In this document: in pieces, positions 11,701-26,700 of the stretch
Layout: every line of letters begins with the position of its first letter
Numbering within the stretch: the first letter of the stretch is position 1
Assembly: GCA_028583415.1 (NCBI GenBank)
Contig: CM053274.1
Span: 87,559,902 to 87,623,901 of the forward strand
Direction of reading: 5' to 3'
Length of the DNA stretch: 64,000 bases
Source: Protea cynaroides
Lineage: Eukaryota > Streptophyta > Magnoliopsida > Proteales > Proteaceae
Translations under genes and position numbers: made by a program
The notes under the pieces: generated by a model
Seen by the model: the letters and a program-made list of their open reading frames with translations, nothing else
What the model was told of the DNA's origin: nothing
Database searches by the model: none

Positions 11701-14700
11701 TCTCACCCAACTGTATCTCACATAAATTCATAATCAACTTATAGTTGTTCATAATATATTCTTCAATGCCTCAAGTTAGGCCTATTACAGCATTTAAGTA
11801 ATACTGAAATAAAATCCTAACAATGGCAAGCCTAACTATTTTGGAAACTAAGGAATTGAAAATAACAATGCTGAAAACTAAGGAAAGCAAAGGTCTACAA
11901 GAATTTACCAAGCTGGGATGAACCCAAAACTACTAAATTAAAATCAGATCACATCCTTCCATTGTGAGCGCCTGCCAAGTAAGTCCTTGCCGTGTGAATA
12001 GGTGCATAGACCCATGGGACCCACTAGATATCGCTGGTGCTAGCTAGCGCCAACTGCATCTAGTGCTGGCTCCCCTTTCTCTTCCTTCTTTAATTAGTTA
12101 CAGATTTATTTCTTTTTATTTTATTATTGTAATATTCTCTTATTGTCTCTTCTTAGAATATAGACTTTCCTTGTAATCTGTTTATTTTCTTTCTTTATAA
12201 ATACAAGGTAGAGAGGAGAGCTATCTAACGATTTTGGGCTACAACACATTGCTGTGTTAAAATCTCTCTCTCTCTCTCTCCTCCTCATTCTCTTTTTAAT
12301 TTTTGGTTGTATACTTGCTGATTGCTTCTTTGAGGAAATGTTACATGGTATCAGAGCACTAGATCCTTGGCCATCACTGATTAAAGAACTCTTGGTTTGA
12401 TTGACCTTTGATATTTTTGCTCTCTCTATGTAACTACAATTTTCTGTTTTACTATTACTAATTGGTGATCAAGATTACATCTATGAATATTGTTGCTAAA
12501 TACTACTACTTGTGGACTTATGTTCTCGATCACCCTATTGGTAAGGTTATTATCCTTTCCTTGACATCCATCACCCCCTTTGAGCTTTTCTTTTCCTTTG
12601 GCCTCTCAGTGGCGGAACCGAGCTTTGGACCTTGTCACTTACCCTACTACCACCATCTACCTTCACCCACGCTGAGCCTTTGGCCAATCTGTTGGCTGAA
12701 CCGATAAGACATTTTATTTTTATTTTTATATATATATGACTGACCCTAAGCCTATAAGTTGAAAGGAGTTTCTAATTATTTGTTATAGGCTCAGGCTATC
12801 AAAACCTTTATTCTTTCTAAAGACAAAGCCACACTACTATGTGATGAGCTTCCTGTCTGTGATGTGAAAGACAGAATCTGTCAAACTGTACAATACCTGG
12901 TTGAGAGATAATTCCCAGGTTCAAACATGGTTGTGGAACAGTATTGATACCTCCATCCTACCCACTGTAATGTTCTACAATACAGCCAAGGCCATTTGGG
13001 CTGATCTGCAAGAGACATATGGGCAAGATAAGAATGTCTCTCGCATTTATGACTTATATGAGCGGATGTTCACTTATTCTATTGGTGAAAAATCCCTGAG
13101 TGACTACTATGGAGGCTTTAAAGGGTTATTGAAGAAATACAGGCTGTGCAGCCTCTTACCACTGAGCAAAATCAAGGCTCAAAAGTTTGAGTCTTACGTT
13201 GCTAAATTTTTGGCTAGCCTTTCCCCGAAATATTGGAGTGTTAAAAGTCAACTTCTTGCAGAAGCCTCTATCCCTACCCTTAGTAAGACCTTCTTTCGCC
13301 TTCAGCGATTGGTCCCACAGAGTGACTCTGTTGTCAAGGATGCTTCTGCTTTGTTTGCTGGCCGTGGCCGTAGATCCACTCATGGTCGTGGCCGTGGTCC
13401 TCCTAGACATGGCAATGGGCGGACATCTTTTGAAAAAGCTAATAGATATTGTACCCATTGTCACAAGACTAACCATACGGTGGAAAACTGTTGGGATATA
13501 AATGACCGTCTTGACTGGGCAGATACCCTTGCCAACAATGTTACTATTGAGGATGCCCCATACCCCATCCAGGCTCCTCCTACGCAGACACCTGTGCCAT
13601 CCAATGCATAATATGAGGCCTTGCTCTGTCGGATTCAACACCTGGAGGCTACTGGACCACCACCCGTTGCCACCCTGGCTCACACAGGTACAACTGCTTT
13701 GCTATCTACCACCCTTTTTACCCTTTGGATTATAGACTCTGGCGCTACCTGTCACATGACGGGACAACCTTATACTCTTACAACCCTTAATGATACACCG
13801 AAGCCTGTCACCGTTTACCTTGCCAATGAATCATCTACCACGACTTCCCAACATGGGAATATTACCCTTACCCTGTCCTTATCCTTGTCCTCTGTCCTTC
13901 ATGTTCCCAAATTTTCTCTTAACCTTATGTCTGTTAGTCAACTTACCAAATCAACTGTGTTGCTACATTTTTTCCTTCTTATTGTACCTTTCAGGATCTC
14001 AGGACTAAGGCGACGATTGGTGGCGGGCGTGGGCATGCTGGTTTATATTATTTGGAGCTACCTGAACCCATTCCCACTGCTGCTACCACATCTACTTCCA
14101 CCCCTCTTCAATGGCACCATTGGCTTGGCCATCTATCTCTTTCTAAGTTAAAGGCTCTTATCCCTAGTTCCAAGTTCCTCTCTACCTTACAATGTGAGGC
14201 TTGTGAACTAGGGAAACATCATTGTTCTTCTTTTCCAACTAGTTCTACACTTAGACAATCTTCTCCGTTTTCTTTAGTTCATTCTGATGTTTGGGGACCT
14301 TGTCGAATTCCCAATCGGCTTGGTTTTTCATACTTTGTAACCTTTGTGGATGATGATTATTCCCGCATGACTTGGCTATATTTAATAAAAGAACGGTTCT
14401 GAATTTATTAATATTTCAAGGGTTTTCAAAAAGAAATTGCCACTCAATTTGGTACTCCTATCAAAGTTCTACATTTGATAATGCCCTTGAATATGTTTAG
14501 TCTGCCGTCTTTGATTTCTGTTTTGCCAATGACATTATACACCATACCAGTTATGCTTACACTCCTCAACAAAATGGAGTTGATGAGCATAAAAATAGAC
14601 ATCTTCTGGATATTGCCAGGTCTCTCATGCTTCATATGAATGTTCCTAAGTATTATTGGAGTGATGCTGTTTTAACTGCCTGCTATCTGATTAACAGAAT

Positions 14701-17700
14701 ACCTTCTTTTGTCCTCCACAATAAAATTCCTTTTAAACTTCTCTATCCTAATACTCCCTTATTTTTAGTTTCTCCTCATGTTTTTGGTAGTACGTGTTTT
14801 GTCCACATCCTACATCCCAAAGTGGACAAATTATCTCCCTAGTCTATCAAATGTCTTTTCCTTGGCTACTCTCGTACTCAGAAAGGTTACCGGTGTTTTG
14901 ACTCTGTTACTCGGTGCCATTTTGTCAGTCATGATGTAACCTTTTTTGAAGACAAGCCATACTACCCTATTCCTGTTCCCACTAATTCACCTTCCACTGA
15001 TATTCCTTTACCTCTCATTCCTTCTAATAATGAACCCACCTCCATTCCATCTGCTTTTGAACCCCTCTCCATCCCACCCCAAACTTCGCAACCCTTGCAG
15101 GTCTATACCCGTCGCACTCAGGTTGCTCCACCTACAACGACTACTGCTCCGACTGTTGCTGACGCTGTCCTTAGTTCTGTGGTCGACTTTGACCTACCTA
15201 TTGCTCTCCGAAAAGGTAAAAGAACTTGTACACAGAAATCCTTGGTTACCTTTCCCATTGAGTACTTTGTTATTACTGCTTATCTACCTACTTCTCAACG
15301 GCGACTTGTTTACTTTTTGGCTGCTACCTTTGTACCCACTACCCTATCCCAAGCCTTGTCCCATCCAGGATGGCATGCTGCTATGAACGATGAAATAGAT
15401 GCTCTAACCTCCTGTCAGACTTGGACTCTTGTTGACGTCCCACCTGACCACTCAGTTGTAAAGTGTAGATGGGTCTATATTGTAAAACATAACTCAGATG
15501 GCTGTGTTGAACAACTGAAAATACGGCTAGTTGCCAAGGGGTACGCTCAAACCTTTGGGGTAGACTATTTTGAGACATTCTCTCTTGTGGCCCGTCTCAA
15601 TTCGGTTCGGGTACTTATTTCCATGGCTGTCAATTTTGATTGGTCCTTGTATCAGATGGACGTCAAAAATGTGTTCTTGTATGGGGATCTTCATGAGGAG
15701 GTATATATGGACCAACCTCCGGGGTATGTTGCTCAGGAAGGGAATTCCACTAAAGTTTGCAAGTTACTAAAAGCAATATATGGACTGAAGCAGTCCCCTC
15801 GTGCGTGGTTTGATAAATTTAGCATGGTCATTATTAGTCTTGGCTTCACTACCTGCTATTCAGATCATTCTATTTTTGTACGTCATCATCAGTCTACTGT
15901 TACTATCATTGCTGTTTATGTGGACGACATAATTATTACAGGGAATGATAAGTTGGGTATTATAGAACTTAAGTCTCACCTAAATACCCGCTTTTAGATG
16001 AAAGACTTAGGACTCCTTCACTATTTTCATGGTATTGAAATAGTTCGAAGTCGTACTTGTATCAGTCTCTCCCAACGCAAGTATGTCCTTGATCTTCCTG
16101 CAGAAACAGGTCTTCTTGGCACCAAGCCGATTGAAACTCCAATGGATCCACATCAGAAATTTAAAACATGTGATAGTCCTGAATACTCTGATGTTCATCA
16201 ATATAAACGGTTGGTTGAGAAGCTAATGTATCTTATTGTTACTAGACCTGACCTTTCTTATGCTGTTGAAGTGGTGAGTCAATTTATGCAAGCTCCTAAG
16301 GTTGTCCATTGGGAGGCGGCCTGTCGTATCTTGCGCTATCTCAAGAAATCTCTAGGTACAGGTTTTGTTTATTCCCGACATCGCCATCTTGACATTGTTG
16401 GGTTTTTAGATACTGATTGGGCCGGGGCAGATGGTGATAGACGTTCCATTACAGGTTATTGTACTTTCGTTGATGGCAATCTCGTCACTTGGCGAAGTAA
16501 GAAGCAGACCATTGTCTCCAAATCCAGTGCTAAGTTTGAATACCATGCTATGGCATAGACTACTATTGAATTAATGTGGCTGAAGAATCTTCTGCAGGAG
16601 TTGGGATTTCTTATTTCTCAACCTATGACCTTGATGTGTGGTAATCAGACTGTGATCTATATTGCCAGTAATCTAGTGTTCCATGAACGTACCATGCATA
16701 TAGAAGTGGATTGTCATTTTGTTCGTGATGCGGTTCTGAAGAAGCTTGTTGCACTCCATTTGTCTCATCTTCAAATCAACTTGTTGATATTCTCACTAAA
16801 CCTCTATTTGGACCAGCATATCAGTTGAACTGTTACAAGCTTGGATTGGCTTATTTGTACACTTCAGCTTGAGGGAGGGTGTTACGAAGTTGGCCCATAG
16901 GCCCATAGACCCATGGGACCCACTAGATATCGCTAGCGCCAGCTACATCTAGTGCTGGCTCCCCTTTCTCTTCCTTCTTTAATTAGTTGCAGATTTATTT
17001 CCTTTTATTTTATTATTGTAATCTTCTTTTATTGTCTTTTCTTAGAATACAAACTTTCCTTGTTATCTGTTTATTTTCTTTCTCTATAAATACAAGGTAG
17101 AGAGGAGAGCTATCTAACGATTTTTGGCTACCGCACATTGCTGTGTCGAAATCTCTCTCTCTCCTCCTTAATCTTCTTCTCTTTTTTAATTTCTAGTTGT
17201 ATACTTGCTGATTGTTTCTTTGGGGAATTGTTAAAGTCCAATGGTTTAACCTACTACTTGGGTTTGGATTTCTTACGACTGTATTTGATACCTGCGAACC
17301 GGTCGACATCAGCTTCCCCTGGCTTAGAAACATTCAACTCCGAAGAATGTAGAATAGACATGTAGTGCTCATAAAGATTTGGGTTGGGACGACGAAAATT
17401 ATCGGCTTGTATCCAAGTGCAGTCGTGGGCTGGACGACCCTTCCATTTGACCAAGAAAGAATGGAAACCACCATCTCGGGACGTGATGAGCTTATCATCG
17501 AGGACAGTTTCAGTCTCGTCGTCGACGGGAATGACAAACCGAGGGAGGCGAACAGCAAGCTCTTCGTCCACTTCATCTAAATGATGGCCTATATAGAGGG
17601 TGAGGTCCGCTACGTTAAAAACATTGCTGATCTTCATATGGGGCGGTAGCTCCAGGTGTTAAGTATTAGGGCCAATCCGTTTCACCATTTTGAAGGTCCG

Positions 17701-20700
17701 ATCTTTCGAGGATGGAGCTTATAGTTGGTACTGGTAGACAACCGTTTAGCGGCTATGCGGACCATTACGAGATCTCCTGGTTGGAACTCGAGGAAGCCAC
17801 GATGGCGATCAGCAGCAGCCTTGTAAGAGTCGTTGCCAAGGGCGATACGTTGTCATACATCTGTATGGATCTCGGTAAGATGTCGAATGAACTCATCGGC
17901 TTCCAGACTATCGTCGGTGGAAGTGGGACGAGGTCAATAGGGCGCTGAGGCTGAAGACTTGAGATGATCTTAAAAGGAGTGCGGCTGGTGGTGCCATACA
18001 CAGAGCTGTTGTCAGCAAACTCAGCTATGTCCAGAATGAGCGGCCACGTTTGTGCATGGTCACGAACGAGGCAACGGAGCAGGTTGCCAAGACTTTGGTT
18101 TACCACCTTTGTCTGTTTGGGGATGGAACGCTGAAGAGAACTATAATTTGGTATTGGTTTTCAGCCATAAGGTTTTCCAGAAGTAGCTTGTAAACTTCAC
18201 ATCACAATCCAAGACTATGGACTCAGGCAATCTATGGAGGCGTACAACTTCCTTGAAAAATAATTTAGCCACATGGCTAGTGTCAAAGGTCTTCCCACAA
18301 GTGATAAAGTGAGCCATTTTCGAGGTTCTATTAACCATGACTAGGATAGAATCATGGCGTTCACGTGTAGGTGGTAGGCCTAACACAAAATCCATACTGA
18401 TGTGCAGCAATGGGGAATGCAGAACGGGGAATGGGGAATAAAGCCCTGCATTGTGTTTGGTTCCCTTGGTGACCTGGTACGTCTGGCACTTTTGAATCAC
18501 ATGGTGAACATCTCTCTGAAGGTGGGGCCAATAATATAAATCTGTTACAAGCGGTAGGGTCTTGTCTTTGCCGAAATGACTGCCCATACCCCCCGCATGT
18601 AATTCACGAATCAGGTAGTGTCGCAGGGATGCATAGGTGAGTGCCCTAAAACAGAAAACCATTATGCAAGGAGTATTTGGGATCGGTTCCACCGTGATGA
18701 AGCTTTGTATATACGGTAAAGAAGTCTGCGTTGGATGGGTACTCAGTTGTAATAAAATCAAAGCTGGTACTCTGAGCCGCAAAAGCGTGCAATACGAGAA
18801 CCTTGCGGCTTAGGGCATCGGTGACTTGGTTCTCCTTGCCGGCCTTGTATCATAATGCAAAAACAAACTCCTGCAAGTATGCTGTCCATTTGGCATGACG
18901 GCTACTAATAGATTTTTGGGAGTGTAGATACTTGAGTGCTTCATGATCAGAATACAGGATGAACTCTTTCCCAAGGGTGCAAATGCTTAAGTACCTGCGC
19001 CACGGCACAGAGTTCCAAATCAGAGGTGGAGTATTGCCCTCTTAGCGTCATTTAGCTTCTTGCTGTAGTATGCAATGGGATGGCTGGCTTGTGTGAGAAC
19101 GCCTCCGATGCCGACATGGGAAGCATCGGTGGCAACTTCGAACATTTGCTCAAAATTTGGGAGGCGCAGCGCCGGGGCGTCGGTCATCCTCTTTTGATCA
19201 ATGTACAAGCAGCTGTAGCAGCTTCTGTCCAGTGGAAATGCTCTTTGCTGCCCTTCATCCACTCACTAATAGGGGCCATAATAGCACTAAAGTTCCGAAT
19301 AAAATAGCGATACAGGAGACCAAACCATGGAAGCTGTGGACCTCGGTTAAAGTTTGTGGGATGGGCCAGTCTATTACACTTCGGACTTTCTCAGGATCGA
19401 CTTCCACCCCTTGGGATGAAATAATGAAACCAAGGAACACTACCTTTGGTAATATAAAGGAGCACTTCTTTAGGTCTTTGTAGAGTGTCTCAGCTCGGAG
19501 TACCCTCAAGACTTGCCGCAGATGCTCTATGTGTTCAGTTTGGGCACGGCTATAGATCTAATATATCCTAAAAATAAACCACAAAAAATAGAACCATCGA
19601 TTCTTTTGCTCCCCCCTTTTCTTCTCCTTATTTTTCCTCTCGGTTTTACTGTTTACTAGTTCCTGTTACAAAAATTAGAACCATTAGAAATTGTGCTAAT
19701 CATAGTTGCATCTACTGTGGGATTCTATGTATGATGTAATTTTTTAAAAGTTACACATTATATACTGGAAAAGTTTCTTCATTTTACGTGTTTTACATAC
19801 AATTAATGAATATCACATTCTTACCCCAAGGGGATAGCTCAGTTGGCAAAAGACCAACACCTCAAAATGAAGAGGTCATGAGTTCAATTCTCCTTGGGGC
19901 TCTACCTACCCAAAAGAAAGAATATCACATTCTTGTCAACCCGATATTTGACTGTGGAGTGCTTTACTATTTTTGTGGTTTTTCTTTAGTATTAGTCTTG
20001 CAAAGTAAAGTCTAAGAGTATCTATTATGGGCATTTAGTTCTGCATATTTTTGTTTCTTGAAATGTGATATGTTGTTAATTTTTTCAGTTAAAATATTTA
20101 TTCAGTTCCTAAGTCAGTATGAATTGGCCCTGATCTCTGGGATTAAACAACAGTCTATGGCATCACTTAATTACAGGCATTTTTTTTTCTCATTACAGGT
20201 CATCCCTTGATGAGAATGAGGCGTTTTTGACAACTGCAGACTCAGCTGTCAAGCTGCATGTGGAATCCACCAAGTCTGTAACTGGGTGGAAGGGGCTTGA
20301 ATATAGAGCGGCATTCCCCGTGCAGAAACCCCCTAGTGCTAATTTCTACCCTCCAGATATGGACAAAATGGTAGTTCACCTCCCTTCTCTCTCTACGATA
20401 AGTTGTCATACACTCAATGCATGAAAATCCTTTTCTACATGCTGTCTATTCTGTTGCCATTTGGACGAGATGATTTGGCATTCTGACTGATGGATAGTGT
20501 AGTCCACATGCAAATTTGGAGATCCATCTGAACTGTATGGTGTACTATGTATGGGGTGGCTCCCCTCCCCCTTCCCTTTTCCAGCTGTCTTGTTCAAATA
20601 GTCCAACACATAATTGATTTTTTCAAACAATTTTCAAAGCATTACAACTATACATGGAGATTTCAGTTGGTCTGGAATTTAACATGACCAGATGATAACA

Positions 20701-23700
20701 TGGTGATACCTCCACTAAATTTGGAGGCAATTGAGCTGCCCATAGTGGCAGTGATACCGTATGTTTAGGAACCCTACTCCTTTTTTTTTTTTTTTTCCAT
20801 TCTTATATTCTCTGGAATGATATTGTTTCTTCGTTGGATTCATATTCACTGTTACTCTGTTTGGGGCGGAAATTTAGTGGTTTTTCCTGGTCGAGGACTG
20901 CTGCAAGCCCAACATTAGGAATTAAAGAGTCAGCTCACAACCAAAGTCAAACCTGAGAATCAACCAGAGTGCCAATCTGGAGCTGACCAAACTCTAATTT
21001 TTTTAACAACCCAAAAGAGAGCACAGAAGGGGCTCAACAGTAGGGACCGAGCACAGTCCAAAGACAACAAAATGAAATCTCCTATTCCCCTTAAAATTGA
21101 ATAGGTACATTCCAGGTTGTAGCAATGAATCTATTCTTGCTACTTGCTTGTGTCAGGGCTAGGACTAGAAATAGGACTTAATGATACCAGCAACAAGCGG
21201 TCTAAGCTCCAAGATTTTCCTCCAACCTAGGAGGAATTCTACTAGCAACTATCCAGATAGAATTATCTATTTACCCAAAAAAAAAAACCCATCCTGATAG
21301 AGTCTTTCTCTTGGTATATTGAATAGATCCAATCCATCCATAATCTTTTCTGTTTTCCAGCCACTTTCCAAATAAGTTTTATGATGCAGGCTTTTATTGG
21401 CCTCTTTCACTCTGCTCATATCAAGCCCTCTGTTAGCCTTGGGGCGGCACACCGAAGCAACTAATAGCATGAAGGAATTTGTTGATGTTCAGTCCCTTCC
21501 ACAAAAATGCACTCATCAAAGATTGAATTTTCTGGGAAATAGAAGTGGGGAGGCCTAAAAACTCTGTCCAATAGATATAAGAGCTCTGCAAAATGGATCT
21601 GATCAGCTCAAGGCGCACCGCATAGGATAGGAATCTAGCTTTCCATAATTAAAGTCTCTTGCAAAGCTGGTCTAGGATGAGTGAGTAATGGTGAGGGGCT
21701 ATTTTAGAAGTGATAAGGGACAATCCCAAGTACTTGACTGGCAGGGTTCCCAAAGAGAAGTCAGACATACTCCTCAAATGCTCAAAAAGATCAACTCTGG
21801 CGAGGAAGATGGAGGACTTTTGAAAGTTACATTAAGCCCAAACATGGCACCAAATTATTTGAGGGCGGAGGTGATAGCACAAATAGACGGGATTTGCCTT
21901 TGAGAAAATCAAAATGTCATCAGCAAAAGAGAGATGGGTCAATTTGATAGGTCTGCTGTTTGGGAAGAAGTCAATATCTTTGCATTCAACCTTGAGGTGA
22001 AGATTTCTGGAAAGAACATCCATGACCAGAGTGAATAGATAGGGGACATGGGGCATTGCTGCTTGAGGCCTTTGTAGTTGCTAAAGATCCCCACAGGACT
22101 AACGTTCAAAGGGTAGACAGGCAAACTGAAGAGACGCACCACTGAATCCAAGAGATAAAACAAGGAGGTAGTCTGTAAGGAAATCCAATCTCACAGAATC
22201 ATAAGCTTTATGAATATTCACCTTCAAGAGCACAGCTAGAGGGTGCTTTTTCTTGTTAAAGCCCTTAACTAATTCTGGGAAGAAAGGATATTGTCCATAA
22301 TAGAACGACCCTTAATGAACGTAGATTGGTTGGATCTGACAATGGATTCCATCACCTTTTTAAGACGGTTGGAAAGAATCTTGGCTTTGAACTTGTAGGT
22401 GGTGTTACACAGAGCTATAGGCCTGAATCTTGACATAGAACAAGCACCCTCAACCAAAGTCTAATTTACTTTATCTTAACCCGTCTTAAGCCTAGTTTGT
22501 TGCATGATTTAAGCTACATTAAAGTTAGTCTGGATGTGGTACAACTTATATTTGGTTCTCACCAAAAGAAAGAGTGGGGTTAGGGTTAACACTAAACCTC
22601 ACTTGATACTATTCATGATTGGTGTTTGTCTGCGTCATGCTGCATGAGGTTTCACAAAAACCTGGCAAAATTTCTGCAATGCCTGCCAAAGGTTGTGTGG
22701 GATATGTTATCTTAGTTTGAGGCTGGCACCCTTTTGCACCTTTATTCATGTTTTCTAGTCATTTATGTAGTATCTCAAATCTAGAAAATAAGACCTACCT
22801 GTGAGTCTGTGACTTGGATATGTTGCAGAGCTCGATTCACATGCATTGTTTGCATCTCTTCATATACTCAGCTTGGCTTTCATTGACTTTCTTTAATTTG
22901 TGATAGGAATTTGAACTGTGGAAGAGTAGTTTAAGTCAGGATCAAGAACAAGCTGCTACAGGATATTTTACTGTTATTAGAAGACAGAGTGAATCTGATT
23001 TGGATGTCTCTCCATTCGATGGTATATCTGGTAGCATTCATAAGGTTGCAAAGCCAATTAGTGATCTTTTCATTGTTCCTTACTCAGAAGAATATAAGCC
23101 ATTTCTTAGAAAAGCTGCTGAGCTACTGAATAGAGCCGGGGACTTGACGGACTCTCCCAGGTAGATTATTATTTGGGAAGAAATTTCAGTTTCTTTTGAT
23201 GGAGATCTTTCTTGTGCTGTTTATTATTGGCTCATAGTCTAATTATTTTTCTACGTTGTGTAGTTTGAAGAGGCTGCTGAAGAGCAAAGCTGATGCTTTT
23301 CTTTCAAACAATTACTATGAATCTGACATAGCCTGGATGGAGTTGGTATATTTCTTGTGCATAAATGAATGTATTCGTGCCAAATACGGTTCTGGTGATT
23401 AATTTACATATTCTCTTTCTATTACTAGCTCTGCTCTATTACATTAATGTAAACATTTCACATGCATGGTTTTGGTCTTTTCATTAATTTACGATAGTGA
23501 GCCCCAGCAAGAAAACGTTGTGCTAGCGCGCCTCCTATACTGATGTCTTGCGCTAGGCGTTCATCCGTTGCTTGGTTGCTTACTGGGCGCGTTAGCACAG
23601 TAATTTGATTGCCTGATCTACGACCACCTGAGGTGTTTGAATAGGTAAAAGTCAGGTTGTTGCAGACATATCAGAACAGTTTTCCCAATTTCTGTTTCTT

Positions 23701-26700
23701 TTTCCACTGCCTTTTCTCCTTCATTTGGTAATTTTTTGATTGTTGTTATTACGTAACTTTTTTTTTGTCATTTGTTTCATGTCATTTCACAGTCAAGCTT
23801 TAAAATATTGTCTCTCATTGTGGAAAATCGTTAAACATGAATTGTCTTAGGTGTGGGTACAATGTAATAGTAGTGTTTCTTGTTTTCTTCTTATTTGTAA
23901 CCCCCTTTATGATTATAGTGGATATAAGAATCTCTTAAACATTGCTTATAGCACGCAAAAAACAATTTATACAACAGTTATTTCAAAATTTAAGGTTTGC
24001 TAACGGCTAACCTCTATGGCCTATGCTAATGAGTTTTGAAAAGAAGCTCTTTCTTTGGTGTTTTTGCAGAGTTTATTTTTTTAATGACTGTTACTCAGTA
24101 TTAAAATGTATTCAAATTTTGTATTTTATCTGACTATGGGGTGTAAGAAATGCCTTGGATCTAATTTATTCTCAGTCTTCTTGTCACCAAGACCAACAAT
24201 TTTCATAAATCTGCTTGAATCCTTTGTAGGACTCTAAGTTGGACATTACTATTGGCCCATATGAGACTTATGAAGATACACTTTTTGGATACAAGGTACT
24301 GCTGATAGCCACCATATTCTTCTGTTCTGAGTTCTTTTTTGCCCACTTAACACAATACCGTTTTGGCTCAATAATGGTGATTATTATTTTAATTGGGTCA
24401 CCATAGCCTACAATGAGAGAATGGACATGTGATATTGAACTTTTTCGTTGCATGGCTTATTCTTTAGGCTACATTTGAAGCATTCATCGGAATACGTGAT
24501 GAAAAAGCAACCTCTCAAGTTAAACTCTTTGGTGATCATTTGCAAGTATGCTATCCTTCCTTTGCTATCCCTTTCCTTTCGTTTCTAAGTTCTTTTGGTG
24601 AAATTCACAGTATTTGGTCAGGTTTTGGAGAAAAATCTTCCATTAGACAACATATACAAATCAGAAGGTGTCATAGCTGCTCCAATTCGCGTGATACAGC
24701 TTGTTTATAATTCCGGAGTGAGTTGTCTATACTGCCACCAATAATCTTTCAATTTACTTATTTCATGACAGGTGGAATCTTGGAATCTGGCCACTGTCTG
24801 AGATGGTTTGTTTTCTTTTGGTTCTGGTTTCTTTTGCCATTTTGGGCTAATGCCTAGTTTTGTAAGGAGCCTGGCTCTATCCTTTGGATATCGAGGTTTG
24901 TTCTCCCTTATTCGGGGTGTTGTCAATACAATTATTTATTCACCCAAAAAAATATTTTTTGTCTGTCTATGATGTGCATCTGAATACCTTTGATGGTATT
25001 TGGACATAAAAATTCAATTGTGAGTTTCTACATAAGGTGGTATTCCTAGTTTGGAATGTAACTGGTACCTTTCTATCTTTTACATGATCTTGTCTCATAT
25101 TTAGAGGGAGGGGGGTAATACTATGTTTTTTTCCCTTCTAAATTTTATACTTCCAGAGTTCCAGTTATAACTTAATATTAGATTTTGCTATTATAATGTA
25201 AATAAGTCAACTTCGATATTGCATTGAGAGGACACAAAGATTCAGAAAGATTGTTTGCTTTTATATGGATTCCATCTTGACACTTGCATCACCTTACTTT
25301 TTGAGGAACAAAGCTGGAGATCCGTTAGACGATTTTATAGTTTAATGATCCATCTTTGAAGAGTTGGCTGGCAGCTGAACAGTCCCACTGTCTGCCGACC
25401 TGGTCTAAGGTCCGACCATCTAGCATCGAATAATATGCAGGTTATTGATGGGTGGGCTAGTTGTAAGGTTGCTAGTTGTTACTACCCATTTAGTGGCTTG
25501 GGTTTCAAACCTTACTGAATTTGGTTATCAAGTTAGATTTATTATCCTATTCCACTTGGATCTTGGTTTATGTATCTGCAACTGCAAGCCTTTTAATGTT
25601 TTATGCCCTTTCAATACTAACCTTTGTTTTTTGGCTGTTTGGGGCAAAATACCAACTAGTTTTTTGTTTCTAAGAAAAGATTGTTCAGAAGTAATGGTTG
25701 ATATTTTTCAAATGTAATTTTAGGATGTAAAAGGTCCTCAAACTGTTGCTTTCAATTTACCAAATGATGAAGCTATAGTGAAAGACCGTGGGACGTCAAT
25801 GGTCATGCTCAAGAATGTCTCAGAGGCTAAGTAAAAATTCTTTTTTGTGAACTTTCTGTCTTGATAAACTATTTGCGCCAAGTTATGCTCCTTGTTTTGT
25901 CTATTTGACTAGTTTTTTTTTTTTCTGATTAGTTGTGTAAGTGTTGAAATTTTGAGTTGTCATCCCAATCAGGTTCAAGCATATTCTTCAACCAATAGCT
26001 GATATTTGTATTAGAGAAGAACAGAGGATACATGTTGATTTTGAATCTTTTTTCACTCATACAATTTGCCATGAGTGTTGCCATGGGATTGGACCCCACA
26101 CAATAACACTTCCAAGTGGTCAGAAGTCTACAGTCAGAATGGTGAGTTCCCTCTATTCTTATTGTTAGTTTGTGGTTCTATGTCTTTGATTGTTACTGTC
26201 ATTATTCTGGTTGGTACTTCCCCCCCCCCTCTTCTTTGATCAGCAAGGCAGAGAATTTTATTATAAAAGGAGAGGATATACACATATGAATGCGGAAGAA
26301 ATATCAATACAGATAGAACAAGAACTATATTGATAGGTGGATACAAAAAGAACTAAATTATATGCTTCTCTCTCGATTGGAACTTACTTTATGATCTACT
26401 ACCACTGAGAACCCATCATAAATTCCTCTTTAGCCTTGCCCATTTCATATTATTGGGCTCCCATCCTTGTGACACTCCTTTGGAAGCTAATACTTGATTC
26501 AAGGATAAAGATGGTGACGTTGATAAGAGTCATTACCAACGGCTCATGGGAGATTTATCTCTCACATACACGACCATATGTTGCCTTTGCTGTGAGTTTG
26601 GTAAGTTAGTTTATGCACGATCCTATTCCCTACTCCACTTATATGGAGGTTGTTCTTCATATTCTTTGTTACTAGAAGTCAGCTCCTGGAAAAGGGAATC

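Larger units (their letters stand above)
11987..17234 (+). mobile_element. Copia LTR retrotransposon B (nearly full length, defective)
   Basis: Two LTRs (11987-12345 and 16880-17234), a tRNA-Met primer site, gag, protease, integrase, RT, RNase H and a purine tract are all present in copia order on the + strand. AGTCC occurs just outside both ends (11982-11986, 17235-17239), a likely 5-bp target duplication. The coding part is broken by several stops and at least one frameshift in integrase, so it is non-autonomous. It inserted into sequence belonging to the gypsy element on its right. Confidence 0.9.

Noticed and set aside
19829..19905. Functional tRNA gene
   Set aside because: A- and B-box-like words and some arms are present, but acceptor-to-D-arm spacing is wrong, the anticodon loop is not standard, and exact 15-bp duplications flank the unit, so a retroposon is the better reading.
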